Source: Streptomyces canus (lineage in GTDB: Bacteria > Actinomycetota > Actinomycetes > Streptomycetales > Streptomycetaceae). Taken from it: 64,000 nt of DNA. Position 1 is the stretch's first letter, and every line of letters begins with the position of its first letter. Under the pieces are notes generated by a model. The model made no database searches, was not told where the DNA came from, and saw nothing but the letters and a program-made list of their open reading frames with translations. The stretch is from contig NZ_JAUSWW010000001.1 of the NCBI RefSeq assembly GCF_030815415.1, positions 6,758,001-6,822,000 on the forward strand, given 5' to 3'. This document shows, one piece after another, positions 33,943 to 43,510 of the stretch. The position numbers and the translations under genes are program-made.

Positions 33943-35580
33943 GTGGGCGCACTGCGGGAGGTGGCGGCGTCGTTCGTGGTGCCCGGCCCGGCCGGAGTGG
34001 CGGTCCGGGACCGGCTGCGGGTGTCGGATGCGGACGCGGCGGTGCTCACCGAGGTCGGTGTCTACTTGGGTTCGCTGGCGGCCGGTGATCTCGCGGAGCG
34101 GTCCCGGCAGGGGCCGGCACATGATGCCGCGGGGTGGGCGGTGCGCAAGCGGGAGCTGACGGGGAGGTCGTCGGCTCGGTGGGCGGGCAGTATCACCAAG
34201 GCCACGCATGATCAGTGGGCGCTGGCCCGGCGTGGGCAGGCCGCCCACATGGCGTGGCTGCGGGGGCAGATCGCGTCCATCGAGGCGCGGCTGGCCCGGC
34301 CACTGGGCGCAAAGGCCGACAAGCGGGCAGGGCTGGCGCGCGGTTATGCCACGCGCGTCGAGTGGCATGCCAAGTCCCGCCGCCTGCAGACGTTGAAGGC
34401 CCGGCTGGCGGTGGTGGAGGCGGACTGGGCGGCGGGCCGGGTGCGGGTCGTGCGTGGTGGCAAACGCCTCGCCCACACCCGCCACCACCTTGAGGCGGCC
34501 GGACTGGAGGAGCACGCCTGGCGGGAGCGCTGGCGAGCGGAGCGGATGTTCCTGGCCGCAGACGGGGAGTCCGGCAAACGCTTCGGCAACGAGACCCTCC
34601 GCGTCACCGACACCGGACAGGTCTCCCTCAAGCTCCCCGCTCCGCTGGCCCACCTGGCGAACGCGCCGCACGGCCGGTTTGTGCTGGACTCGGCCGTGGT
34701 GTTCAAGCACCGGGGGCAGGAGTGGCTCGACCGGATCACCGTCAACCGGGCGGTGGCTTACCGCATCCACCACGATGTGGTGCGCGGCCGCTGGTACATC
34801 ACCGCGTCCTGGCAGCGCGCAGCGCCCGCCCCCGCCCTGCCGCTTCAGGCGGCGCTTGCGCGGGGGGTGGTGGGAGTGGACATGAACGACGACCACCTCG
34901 CCGCCTGGCACCTCGATATGCACGGCAACCCCATCGGCGAACCCCAGCGCTACTTCTACGACCTGACCGGCACCGCCCAGCACCGGGACGCGCAGATCCG
35001 GCACGCCTTGACCCGGCTGCTGCACCACGCCCGGCGCTGCGGGGCCGCCGCGATCGCCATCGAGGACCTCGACTTCACCGATGGCACCAGCCGCGAGAAG
35101 CACGGCCGCAACAAGCGTTTCCGCCGCCTCATCTCCCGCTTCCCCACCGCGAAGCTCAGGTCCCGGCTGGTGTCGATGGCCGCCGAGCAGGACATCGCCG
35201 TCGTCGCGGTGGATCCCGCTTACACCAGCCGCTGGGGCGCGCAGCACTGGCAGAAACCGCTGACCACCACGACTCGCACGATTTCCCGGCACGATGCGGC
35301 GAGCATCGCGGTCGGGCGACGCGCCCTCGGGCATCCGATCCGGCGACGGACGACACCGCCCCCGTCCCACCAGAGTGATGGTGCGGGGCATCGGACCGTC
35401 CAGGCCCGACCGGACACCCGCAGGCGTGAGGGAACCCGCCCCCACCCTCCCGGACCGCGCACCGGATGCGCGCCGCCGGGCCATGGAGCGAAAGCGGGCG
35501 ACCAGGGTGCCCAACACCGTTCGGGACACCCGGCTGAGCACCGGTCCTGGCAACAGGACTCACTCCCGCTCAGTCTTTAG
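33943..35580 (+). CDS. TnpB-like RuvC-domain protein (IS200/IS605-type accessory protein) without zinc finger
   Basis: The 545-residue basic protein has the split RuvC centre of TnpB: Asp313 (GVVGVDMNDDHLAAW), Glu374 (AIAIEDLDF) and Asp451 (SRHDAASIAVGRRALG). The usual zinc finger before the last motif (DPAYTS-CxxC-type) is replaced by DPAYTSRWGAQHWQKPLTTT, with no cysteines. The helical N-terminal half resembles the WED/REC part of long Streptomyces TnpB-like proteins. The last 90 residues have odd composition and lie over a structured RNA-like region. There is no TnpA transposase next to it. It may be an RNA-guided nuclease or a domesticated derivative. Confidence 0.75.
   Translation: MGALREVAASFVVPGPAGVAVRDRLRVSDADAAVLTEVGVYLGSLAAGDLAERSRQGPAHDAAGWAVRKRELTGRSSARWAGSITKATHDQWALARRGQAAHMAWLRGQIASIEARLARPLGAKADKRAGLARGYATRVEWHAKSRRLQTLKARLAVVEADWAAGRVRVVRGGKRLAHTRHHLEAAGLEEHAWRERWRAERMFLAADGESGKRFGNETLRVTDTGQVSLKLPAPLAHLANAPHGRFVLDSAVVFKHRGQEWLDRITVNRAVAYRIHHDVVRGRWYITASWQRAAPAPALPLQAALARGVVGVDMNDDHLAAWHLDMHGNPIGEPQRYFYDLTGTAQHRDAQIRHALTRLLHHARRCGAAAIAIEDLDFTDGTSREKHGRNKRFRRLISRFPTAKLRSRLVSMAAEQDIAVVAVDPAYTSRWGAQHWQKPLTTTTRTISRHDAASIAVGRRALGHPIRRRTTPPPSHQSDGAGHRTVQARPDTRRREGTRPHPPGPRTGCAPPGHGAKAGDQGAQHRSGHPAEHRSWQQDSLPLSL
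35534..35573 (+). ncRNA. Candidate omega-RNA-type 3' stem-loop overlapping the TnpB-like gene end
   Basis: CTGAGC (35534) pairs with GCTCAG (35568-35573). Inside, GTCCTG pairs with CAGGAC around a GCAA tetraloop. The structure ends 7 nt before the TnpB-like stop codon. TnpB guide RNAs overlap the 3' end of tnpB and end in such hairpins before the guide. The role is inferred from position and folding only. Confidence 0.35.
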
Positions 35581-35609
35581 GAACGGTTCGCCTCCGTCAG
35601 GGTAACCAC

Positions 35610-35624
35610 CCGGTCACGGACCGG
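35610..35624. terminator. Small hairpin after the TnpB-like gene
   Basis: CCGGTC-ACG-GACCGG is a perfect 6-bp stem, 30 bp after the TnpB-like stop and before the sigma-factor leader. It could terminate the TnpB transcript. Confidence 0.4.
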
Positions 35625-35848
35625 ACTCAAAAAGTCACCGCACGCCCCTCGTGGCGGCGATGTGTCGTACTCCACACTGGGTTCCGGTGCCTGAGTCCTC
35701 GGAGCGCGGCCGATCCGTCCCCAGCGGGTCCCACACCCCCGCGGTTCCGCTCATCGCGTACGGGACGGACAGCGGCGAGGCCGTCGACTCCGCCCCCGAA
35801 ACAGCGCTGCCGCTCACTTCTGCAGCGATCATCCTGGAGGTCGCCCCC

Positions 35849-36982
<1,134 letters not shown>

Positions 36983-37003
36983 CGCCGGGCGCGGGTGAGT
37001 TGT

Positions 37004-37112
37004 GGCCGGTCGCGCAGTTCCCCGCGCCCCTGAGGTACGTGTACTGGACCCACCTCTTCAGGGGCGCGGGGCTGTGACATGTGCGGCTCCGCCGCGTGGG
37101 CGCGACCAGCCC
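37004..37112 (+). repeat. Interspersed Streptomyces intergenic repeat, copy B
   Basis: This is a full-length copy. The left arm is GTCGCGCAGTTCCCCGCGCC, and the right arm holds GGGGCGCGGGGCTGT, GCGGCTCCGCCGCGTGGG and CGCGACCAGCC. The arms CCCCGCGCCCCTGA and TCAGGGGCGCGGGG form a stem. It lies between the convergent sigma-factor and ABC genes and probably acts as a terminator. Related copies are at 15247 and 42485. Confidence 0.75.
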
Positions 37113-37154
37113 CCACGCACCCGCAGTCGACCGCCGACCTGCCTCGCCCCCTCC

Positions 37155-39083
37155 TCAGTCGACCTCGGCCACCGCCTGCGCGAACTGTGCCTTGTACAGC
37201 CGCGCATATGCTCCATCCGCGGCCAACAGGTCCCCGTGTGAACCCTGTTCCACGATCGACCCGTTCTCCATCACCAGAATCGTGTCCGCGTCCCGGATCG
37301 TCGACAGCCGGTGCGCGATCACGAACGACGTCCGTCCGTGCGCCAGTTTCGCCATCGCCTTCTGGATCAGCACCTCGGTCCGGGTGTCGACGGACGACGT
37401 CGCCTCGTCGAGGACCAGGATCACCGGGTCGGACAGGAACGCCCGCGCGATGGTGATGAGCTGCTTCTCACCGGCGCTGACCCCCGAGCCCTCGTCGTCG
37501 ATCACGGTGTCGTACCCGTCGGGCAGCGTCCGGATGAACCGGTCCGCGTGCGCGGCCCGCGCGGCCTCCTCGATCTCGCCCCGGGTGACCTCCCGCGAGG
37601 CCCCGTAGGCGATGTTCTCCGCGATCGTGCCGCCGAACAGCCAGGTGTCCTGGAGCACCATGCCGATCCCGGCCCGCAGGTCGTCCCGGGACATCCGCGC
37701 GATGTCGACCCCGTCGAGAGTGATGCGCCCGCCGGAGACGTCGTAGAACCGCATCAGCAGGTTGACCAGCGTGGTCTTGCCCGCGCCCGTCGGACCCACG
37801 ATCGCGACCGTGTGCCCCGGCTCCACCTTGAGCGACAGATCCTCGATGAGCGGCTTCTCGGGGTCGTACCGGAAGGACACGCCTTCCAGTGCCACCCGCC
37901 CCCGCAGCTCGGCGGGCCGCTCGCCCGGCATCGGGTCGGCCTTCTGCTCCTCCGCGTCGAGCAGCTCGAAGATCCGCTCGGCCGAGGCGACCCCGGACTG
38001 CACCAGGTTGGCCATTGACGCGACCTGCGTCAGCGGCATCGAGAACTGGCGCGAGTACTGGATGAAGGCCTGCACATCACCGATGGACAGCGTGCCGGAG
38101 GCGACCCGCAGGCCACCCACCACCGCGACCAGCACATAGTTCAGGTTCGACACGAACATCATCAGCGGCTGCATGACCCCGCTGTTGAACTGCGCCTTGA
38201 ACCCGGCCTCGTACAGCGCCTCGTTCTGCTCGGCGAACTGCTGCGCCGACTCGTCCTGCCGCCCGAACACCTTCACCAGCGTGTGCCCGGTGTACATCTC
38301 CTCGACGTGCGCGTTGAGCTTGCCCGTCGAGCGCCACTGCTGCACGAAGTGCGGCTGCGACCGCTTGCCGACGCGCGTGGCGATCACGAACGACAGCGGC
38401 ACGGTGACGAGCGCGACCAGCGCCAGCAGCCATGACACCCAGAACATCATCGCGAGCACCCCGATGATGGTGAGGATCGAGTTGATGAGCTGGCCCATCG
38501 ACTGGTTGAGGGTCTGCCCGATGTTGTCGATGTCGTTCGTCGCCCGGGACAGCACCTCACCGCGCTGCCGCTTGTCGAAGTACGACAGCGGCAGCCGCGA
38601 CAGCTTCGTCTGTACGTCCTCCCGCATCCGGAACATGGTCCGGTTGACGACCCGGTTCACCAGCCGCGTCGCCACCAGCATCAGCAGCCCGGCGGCGACG
38701 AACACGACGAGCGCGATCAGCAGGACATGGCCGACAGCACCGAAGTCGATGCCCTCGCCCGGGGTGAAGTCGGTGCTGCGGAGCATGTCGGCGACCTGGC
38801 CGTCCCCGCGCTCCCGCATCGCCTCAAGCACCTGCTCCTTCGAGGCGCCGGGCTCCATCTGCCGTCCGACGATGCCCGCGAAGACCAGATCGGTGGCCTC
38901 GCCGAGGATCTTCGGCCCGACGACCGACAGACCCACGCTGACGAACACGCAGAACACCAGCGCGTAGACCGTGAACCGCTCCGGCCGGAAGTGGGAGATG
39001 AGCCGCCGCCCCGACACCTTGAAGTCCATCGACCGGTGATCGGGGCCGGTCCCGGCCATCATGCGCCCCATGGGCCCGGCCAT
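37155..39083 (-). CDS. ABC transporter, fused permease/ATPase, subunit 2
   Basis: The 642-residue exporter half-transporter has an N-terminal six-TM domain (about residues 40-360) and an ATPase domain with Walker A GPTGAGKTT, the variant signature VSAGEKQ and an intact Walker B/Glu (VILVLDEATSSVD). Start 39083 overlaps the upstream stop by one base (TGATG), so it is coupled to the other half. It forms a heterodimer in which this subunit holds the catalytically competent site. Multidrug or peptide export is typical. Confidence 0.93.
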   Translation of the reverse strand: MAGPMGRMMAGTGPDHRSMDFKVSGRRLISHFRPERFTVYALVFCVFVSVGLSVVGPKILGEATDLVFAGIVGRQMEPGASKEQVLEAMRERGDGQVADMLRSTDFTPGEGIDFGAVGHVLLIALVVFVAAGLLMLVATRLVNRVVNRTMFRMREDVQTKLSRLPLSYFDKRQRGEVLSRATNDIDNIGQTLNQSMGQLINSILTIIGVLAMMFWVSWLLALVALVTVPLSFVIATRVGKRSQPHFVQQWRSTGKLNAHVEEMYTGHTLVKVFGRQDESAQQFAEQNEALYEAGFKAQFNSGVMQPLMMFVSNLNYVLVAVVGGLRVASGTLSIGDVQAFIQYSRQFSMPLTQVASMANLVQSGVASAERIFELLDAEEQKADPMPGERPAELRGRVALEGVSFRYDPEKPLIEDLSLKVEPGHTVAIVGPTGAGKTTLVNLLMRFYDVSGGRITLDGVDIARMSRDDLRAGIGMVLQDTWLFGGTIAENIAYGASREVTRGEIEEAARAAHADRFIRTLPDGYDTVIDDEGSGVSAGEKQLITIARAFLSDPVILVLDEATSSVDTRTEVLIQKAMAKLAHGRTSFVIAHRLSTIRDADTILVMENGSIVEQGSHGDLLAADGAYARLYKAQFAQAVAEVD

Positions 39084-40816
39084 CAGGCAGCCTCCGCTTC
39101 CGTGAGCTGGGAGAGCACGATCTCCCGGTAGGTCTCGTTGTCCGCCATCAGTTCGTGATGCCGGCCGGTGCCGACGACCCGTCCTTCGTCGAGTACGACG
39201 ATCCGGTCGGCGTCCCGGATGGTCGCCACCCGCTGGGCGACGATCACGACGGTCGCCTCGGCGGTCTCCCGGGACAGGGCCGCGCGCAGGGCCGCGTCGG
39301 TGGCGTAGTCGAGGGCGGAGAAGGAGTCGTCGAAGAGGTAGATCTCCGGGCGCTGCACGAGCGTACGGGCGATGGCGAGCCGCTGCCGCTGACCACCCGA
39401 GACATTGGTGCCGCCCTGGGCGACGGGGGAGTCGAGCCCGTTCTCCAGCCGCTCCACGAAGTCCTTGGCCTGCGCCACCTCCAGCGCGTGCCACAGTTCC
39501 TCGTCCGTGGCGTCCGGATTGCCGTAGCGCAGATTGCTCGCCACGGTCCCCGCGAAGAGGTACGGCCGCTGCGGCACCATGCCGACGGTCCGCGCCAGCA
39601 GCTCGGGCTCGATGCCCGCCACGCTCTCCCCGTCGACCAGCACCTCGCCGTCGGTGGCGTCGAACAGCCGGGGCACGAGCCCCAGCAGCGTGGACTTGCC
39701 GCTGCCGGTCGACCCGATGACGGCGGTCACCTCACCGGGCCGGGCGACGAGATCGACGCCCTTGAGCACCGGCTCCTCGGCACCCGGGTAGCGGAAGCCC
39801 GCCCCGCGGATCTCCAGATGGCCGTGGCGGCGCAGCTCCAGCACCGGAGCCTTGGGCGGAACCACGCTCGAGGAGGTGTCCAGCACCTCCTGGATCCGCT
39901 CGGCGCACACCTCCGCGCGCGGCACCATCATGAACATGAAGGTGGCCATCATCACGGACATGACGATCTGCATCAGATAGGCGAGGAACGCCGTCAGATC
40001 ACCGATCTGCATCTGCCCGTCGTCGATCCGGTGGGCGCCGAACCACACCACCGCGATCGACGACACGTTCACCACCGTCATGACCATCGGGAACATCAGC
40101 GCGAGGTACTTGCCGGTGCCCAGCGACATCTCGGTGAGCTCGGCGTTCGCGCGCCGGAAGCGGTCCTTCTCGTAGTCGTCGCGCACGAAGGCGCGGATCA
40201 CCCGGTTGCCGGTGATCTGCTCGCGCAGCACCTGGTTCACGGTGTCGAGGCGCACCTGCATGGCCCGGAACAGCGGGCGCAGCCGCCGCACGATCAAGGT
40301 CACGCAGACACCCAGCACGGGGACGACCGCGACGAGGACCGCGGACAGCGGCACGTCCAGACCGAGCGCCAGCACGATCCCGCCCACACACATGATGGGC
40401 GCGGACACCATCAGCGTGAACGTCATCAGGGCCAGCATCTGGACCTGCTGCACGTCGTTCGTCGTCCGGGTGATCAGCGAGGGCGCCCCGAACTGGCCCA
40501 CCTCGCGGGAGGAGAAGGACTGCACCCGGTCGAACACGGCGGCCCGCACGTCCCGGCCCAGCGCCGCGGCCGTCCGCGCGCCGTAGTACACGGCACCGAT
40601 GTTGCACACGACCTGGATCAGCGAGATACCGATCATCAGAGCGCCGAAGGACAGGATGTACCCGGTGTCGCCCTTCACGACGCCGCTGTCGATGATGTCC
40701 GCGTTCAGCGTGGGCAGATAGAGGGTGGCGCAGGTCTGCAGGAACTGCAGCACCACCAGGAGGGCGATGGGTTTCCGGTAGGGCCTGAGATAGGTCCGCA
40801 GAAGTCGTATGAGCAC
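39083..40816 (-). CDS. ABC transporter, fused permease/ATPase, subunit 1
   Basis: The 577-residue half-transporter has six TM segments and an ATPase domain with Walker A GSTGSGKST and the canonical signature NVSGGQRQRL. The catalytic Glu after Walker B is replaced by Asp (YLFDDSFSALD), a mark of the degenerate site in asymmetric heterodimeric exporters. GTG at 40816 is preferred (LIRLLRTYLRPYRKP begins the family homology). An upstream in-frame start at 40879 is possible. Both start choices lack a strong ribosome site. Confidence 0.9.
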   Translation of the reverse strand: MLIRLLRTYLRPYRKPIALLVVLQFLQTCATLYLPTLNADIIDSGVVKGDTGYILSFGALMIGISLIQVVCNIGAVYYGARTAAALGRDVRAAVFDRVQSFSSREVGQFGAPSLITRTTNDVQQVQMLALMTFTLMVSAPIMCVGGIVLALGLDVPLSAVLVAVVPVLGVCVTLIVRRLRPLFRAMQVRLDTVNQVLREQITGNRVIRAFVRDDYEKDRFRRANAELTEMSLGTGKYLALMFPMVMTVVNVSSIAVVWFGAHRIDDGQMQIGDLTAFLAYLMQIVMSVMMATFMFMMVPRAEVCAERIQEVLDTSSSVVPPKAPVLELRRHGHLEIRGAGFRYPGAEEPVLKGVDLVARPGEVTAVIGSTGSGKSTLLGLVPRLFDATDGEVLVDGESVAGIEPELLARTVGMVPQRPYLFAGTVASNLRYGNPDATDEELWHALEVAQAKDFVERLENGLDSPVAQGGTNVSGGQRQRLAIARTLVQRPEIYLFDDSFSALDYATDAALRAALSRETAEATVVIVAQRVATIRDADRIVVLDEGRVVGTGRHHELMADNETYREIVLSQLTEAEAA

Positions 40817-40978
40817 GCTTGTCTCTCGGAGTCGGCGGTAGGAGCAGGGTGGTTGCCCCTGGCCCCTATCGTCGGACACTCCCCCCGCGTTACCTCAACC
40901 GATTAAGCCGACAGCAGTGCTTCGTACGGCCTTCCGGGGTACAGAAGCGCTGGTTTCCTACCGGTCTCTTACCTTCCG

Positions 40979-42418
40979 CTACGACCGGAACGCCCCCGGA
41001 TGCGTCTGCTCCCGCACCGACACGAACTGCTGCCGCACCGCCTGTCCCACCGCCAGGTCCTCGCCGGGCTCCAGGATCTGCGCGGCCGCCCCCTGCCAGG
41101 CCGGCGGGTTCCGCGGGTCGAGCGTGCCCTGCGACACACCGAGCGCCCAGGCGGCCTGCCGGGCGGCACCGCGCGCCGCGTAGTCCGCCGGCTGCGGTAC
41201 GACGACCTGCGCCCCGAAGATCGACGGCGCCGCCGCCTGCACGGCCGCCAGCTCGGCCGCCGCCCCCAGCAGAAAGACCCGCCGCACCTCCACACCGCGT
41301 CCGCGCAGCACGTCGAGCGCGTCGGCGAGCCCGCACAGCATGCCCTCGAACGCGGCCCGCGCGAGATGCTCCGCCTTCATCGACTCCCGCCGCAGCCCGG
41401 CGAGCGTCCCGGCGGTGTGCGGCAGGCTCGGCGTCCGCTCGCCTTCCAGATACGGCAGCAGGACGAGGCCATGGGCGCCCGGCGTCGACTTCATCGCCAG
41501 CTCCGACAGGCTCTCCAGGTCGGGCAGCCCGAGCAGCTCGGAGGTGCCGCGCAGGGTGCGTACGGCGTTCAGCGTGGTGACGACCGGAAGGTGCATGCCG
41601 GTGGCGTCGGCCAGGGACGTGATCATCCCGGTGTTGTCGACGAGCGCCTCGGGGTGCACGGCCATGACGGAGCCGGAGGCCCCGAGCGAGACGACGGCGT
41701 CGCCGAGCCCGATCCCCAGCCCGAAGGCGGCGGCCATGGTCTCGCCGGTGCCGGCGGAGATCAGCAGGCCTTCCGGAGTCGTACCGGCCGCGTCGGAGGG
41801 GCCGATCACCTCGGGCAGCATGGCCTGGTGACCGAGCGCCAGCTCGACGAGGTCGGTGCGGTAGCCGCCGGTGGCGGCGGACCAGTAGCCGGTGCCGGAG
41901 GCGCCCCCGCGGTCGGTGGTCCGGCGGACCGGCCTGCCGAGGAGCTGCCACACCAGCCAGTCGTGGGCCTGGAGGAGGACGGCGGTACGGGCGGCCGCGT
42001 CGGGCTCGTTCTTGACCAGCCAGCGGAGCTTGGTGATGGGCTGGGCGGCCTGCGGTACGCATCCCACCGCCTGCGCCCACGCCTCGCGCCCGCCGAGCGC
42101 GTCGACCAGATCGGCCGCCGCGACCTGGGCGCGCTTGTCGCCGCCGACGAGGGCGGGGCGCACGGTGTTGCCCTGGGAGTCCAGCGGCACGACCGCGTTC
42201 TGCTGGGACGACACGCCGATGGCCTGCACGCCCTCGAGGAGTCCTCCGCCGGCTGCCTCGCCGAGGGAGAGGAGCCAGGCCTGGGGATCGACGTCGGAGG
42301 GGCGGCCTTCCACCGGATGCGGGGCATACCCCTGTTTGAGCACGGCACCGGTGTCCGCGTCGCAGACGACGATGCGAGTGAAATCGGGCGAACTGTCCAG
42401 CCCGGCGACTATCCCCAT
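40979..42418 (-). CDS. FGGY family carbohydrate kinase, xylulokinase-like
   Basis: The protein has about 479 residues with the FGGY N-terminal ATPase-fold motif (VAGLDSSPDFTRIVVCD), QQNAVVPLD for sugar binding, and C-terminal VVSLGASGSVMAVHPEA and VRRVFLLGAAAELAAVQ. It is placed with xylulokinases by overall pattern, but no xylose isomerase or transporter is nearby. ATG at 42418 is preferred because family homology starts there. GTG at 42439 is an in-frame alternative. Neither has a clear ribosome site. Confidence 0.87.
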   Translation of the reverse strand: MGIVAGLDSSPDFTRIVVCDADTGAVLKQGYAPHPVEGRPSDVDPQAWLLSLGEAAGGGLLEGVQAIGVSSQQNAVVPLDSQGNTVRPALVGGDKRAQVAAADLVDALGGREAWAQAVGCVPQAAQPITKLRWLVKNEPDAAARTAVLLQAHDWLVWQLLGRPVRRTTDRGGASGTGYWSAATGGYRTDLVELALGHQAMLPEVIGPSDAAGTTPEGLLISAGTGETMAAAFGLGIGLGDAVVSLGASGSVMAVHPEALVDNTGMITSLADATGMHLPVVTTLNAVRTLRGTSELLGLPDLESLSELAMKSTPGAHGLVLLPYLEGERTPSLPHTAGTLAGLRRESMKAEHLARAAFEGMLCGLADALDVLRGRGVEVRRVFLLGAAAELAAVQAAAPSIFGAQVVVPQPADYAARGAARQAAWALGVSQGTLDPRNPPAWQGAAAQILEPGEDLAVGQAVRQQFVSVREQTHPGAFRS

Positions 42419-42484
42419 GGCGGAAATTCTATGGGCCACGCGCCGTGGGGGTGCGCGGGCGCTGTCGGGCGCGGGTGCGACGCG

Positions 42485-42514
42485 GTCGTTCGCGCCGTTC
42501 CCCGCGCCCCCAGG
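42485..42514 (+). repeat. Interspersed repeat, partial copy C
   Basis: CGCGCCGTTCCCCGCGCCCC matches the left arm of copy B at 37004. The right arm is absent. It lies between the YtxH gene end and the kinase start. Confidence 0.45.
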
Positions 42515-42535
42515 CCTGTCTCCGGCGACGCCGGT

Positions 42536-42841
42536 CTATGTGTTGCTGGTGCCCCAGTCGTCCTGTGCCGCACCGTTCGTGTTCCTGTCCCGCAGGGAGC
42601 GCACCCGCTGAGTCACCGACTCGGGAACCCGCTCGCCCACCTTCTCGCTGACCACGTGGTACGCCTTGCCCGCGAACTGGCGGCCCTGCTGGGCGGCCGA
42701 CTCGGCGGTGTTGCGGACCGCGGGGTTCTGGGACACCTGACGTGCCGACTTCTTCAGCTGTTCGTAACGTTCCCGTCCGGCCCGGGTGCCCAGCACGTAA
42801 CCCAGTGCCAGCCCGGTGACGAACGTGAGCTTGTAGCGCAT
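42536..42841 (-). CDS. YtxH domain-containing protein
   Basis: The 101-residue protein has a short hydrophobic N-terminal segment containing GLALGYVLGTRAGRERYEQL, the YtxH/general-stress signature. A charged helical tail rich in Gln, Ala and Arg follows. It is membrane-associated and of unknown function, common in actinobacteria. The gene is monocistronic, divergent from the tRNA cluster. Confidence 0.88.
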   Translation of the reverse strand: MRYKLTFVTGLALGYVLGTRAGRERYEQLKKSARQVSQNPAVRNTAESAAQQGRQFAGKAYHVVSEKVGERVPESVTQRVRSLRDRNTNGAAQDDWGTSNT

Positions 42842-42976
42842 GGCGGAGCCACCCTTCCGTCGTGCAGAAGTACCGATTGGCGGAGCACCCCCCTGCTTGC
42901 GCTAATGTATGTGTCGCAGCGAACGCCCGCCCCCTGGCGACTACCCAGGGAGCTACGTTCGATGCAACCGAGGCAT

Positions 42977-43049
42977 TCCTCCGTAGCTCAATTGGCAGAG
43001 CAGCCGGCTGTTAACCGGCAGGTTACTGGTTCGAGTCCAGTCGGGGGAG
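42977..43049 (+). tRNA. tRNA-Asn (anticodon GTT), copy 1
   Basis: A complete 73-nt cloverleaf: acceptor TCCTCCG/CGGGGGA, D arm GCTCAATTGGCAGAGC, anticodon GTT at 43010-43012, T arm CTGGTTCGAGTCCAG, discriminator G. CCA is not encoded. Confidence 0.97.
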
Positions 43050-43055
43050 CTTCGA

Positions 43056-43128
43056 TCTTCCGTAGCTCAATTGGCAGAGCAGCCGGCTGTTAACCGGCAG
43101 GTTACTGGTTCGAGTCCAGTCGGGAGAG
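43056..43128 (+). tRNA. tRNA-Asn (anticodon GTT), copy 2
   Basis: A 73-nt copy, 6 bp after the first and identical except in the acceptor stem (TCTTCCG/CGGGAGA). The anticodon GTT is at 43089-43091. The pair is a tandem duplication with compensated acceptor changes. Confidence 0.97.
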
Positions 43129-43135
43129 CACGTTG

Positions 43136-43164
43136 AAAAAGGACCCCCGAAGGGGTCCTTTTTT
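43136..43164 (+). terminator. Rho-independent terminator of the tRNA-Asn pair
   Basis: GGACCCC-CGAA-GGGGTCC is followed by TTTTTT. It lies 7 bp after the second tRNA-Asn. Confidence 0.92.
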
Positions 43165-43309
43165 CATGTGATCACCCTTGCCCCGGGAACCGTGCAGGTC
43201 ACAGCGGAGTCCTTCAGGGCATGCGAAGTCGACCATCCGAAGCAGGAGATCGTATGAGCGGCTATGCTGCGGCAGACGGCGCGCACACGTGTACGCGACA
43301 CGCCGCTAT

Positions 43310-43383
43310 GGGGCGGTAGCTCAGCCGGTTAGAGCAGCGGACTCATAATCCGTCGGCCGTGGGTTCGAGTCCCACCCGCCCCA
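43310..43383 (+). tRNA. tRNA with CAT anticodon (elongator Met or Ile2), attachment site of the element
   Basis: A 74-nt cloverleaf: acceptor GGGGCGG/CCGCCCC, anticodon CAT at 43344-43346, T arm GTGGGTTCGAGTCCCAC, discriminator A, no CCA. CAT can mean elongator Met or Ile2 (lysidine-modified). The sequence does not settle which, and the Ile2 type seems likelier. A tyrosine integrase gene follows at once, so the tRNA 3' half is the probable attB/attL core. Confidence 0.93.
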
Positions 43384-43510
43384 CTCTTCGCTACGCGAGG
43401 AGAAACCTTCTGACCAGCAACTTAGCTGGGGGGCTGGGTCACTTGAGGGATCTTGGCGGCTCTAGTGGATCAAGGAATCATGATCCAGGGGCCAGCCAGG
43501 GGCCAGAGGG

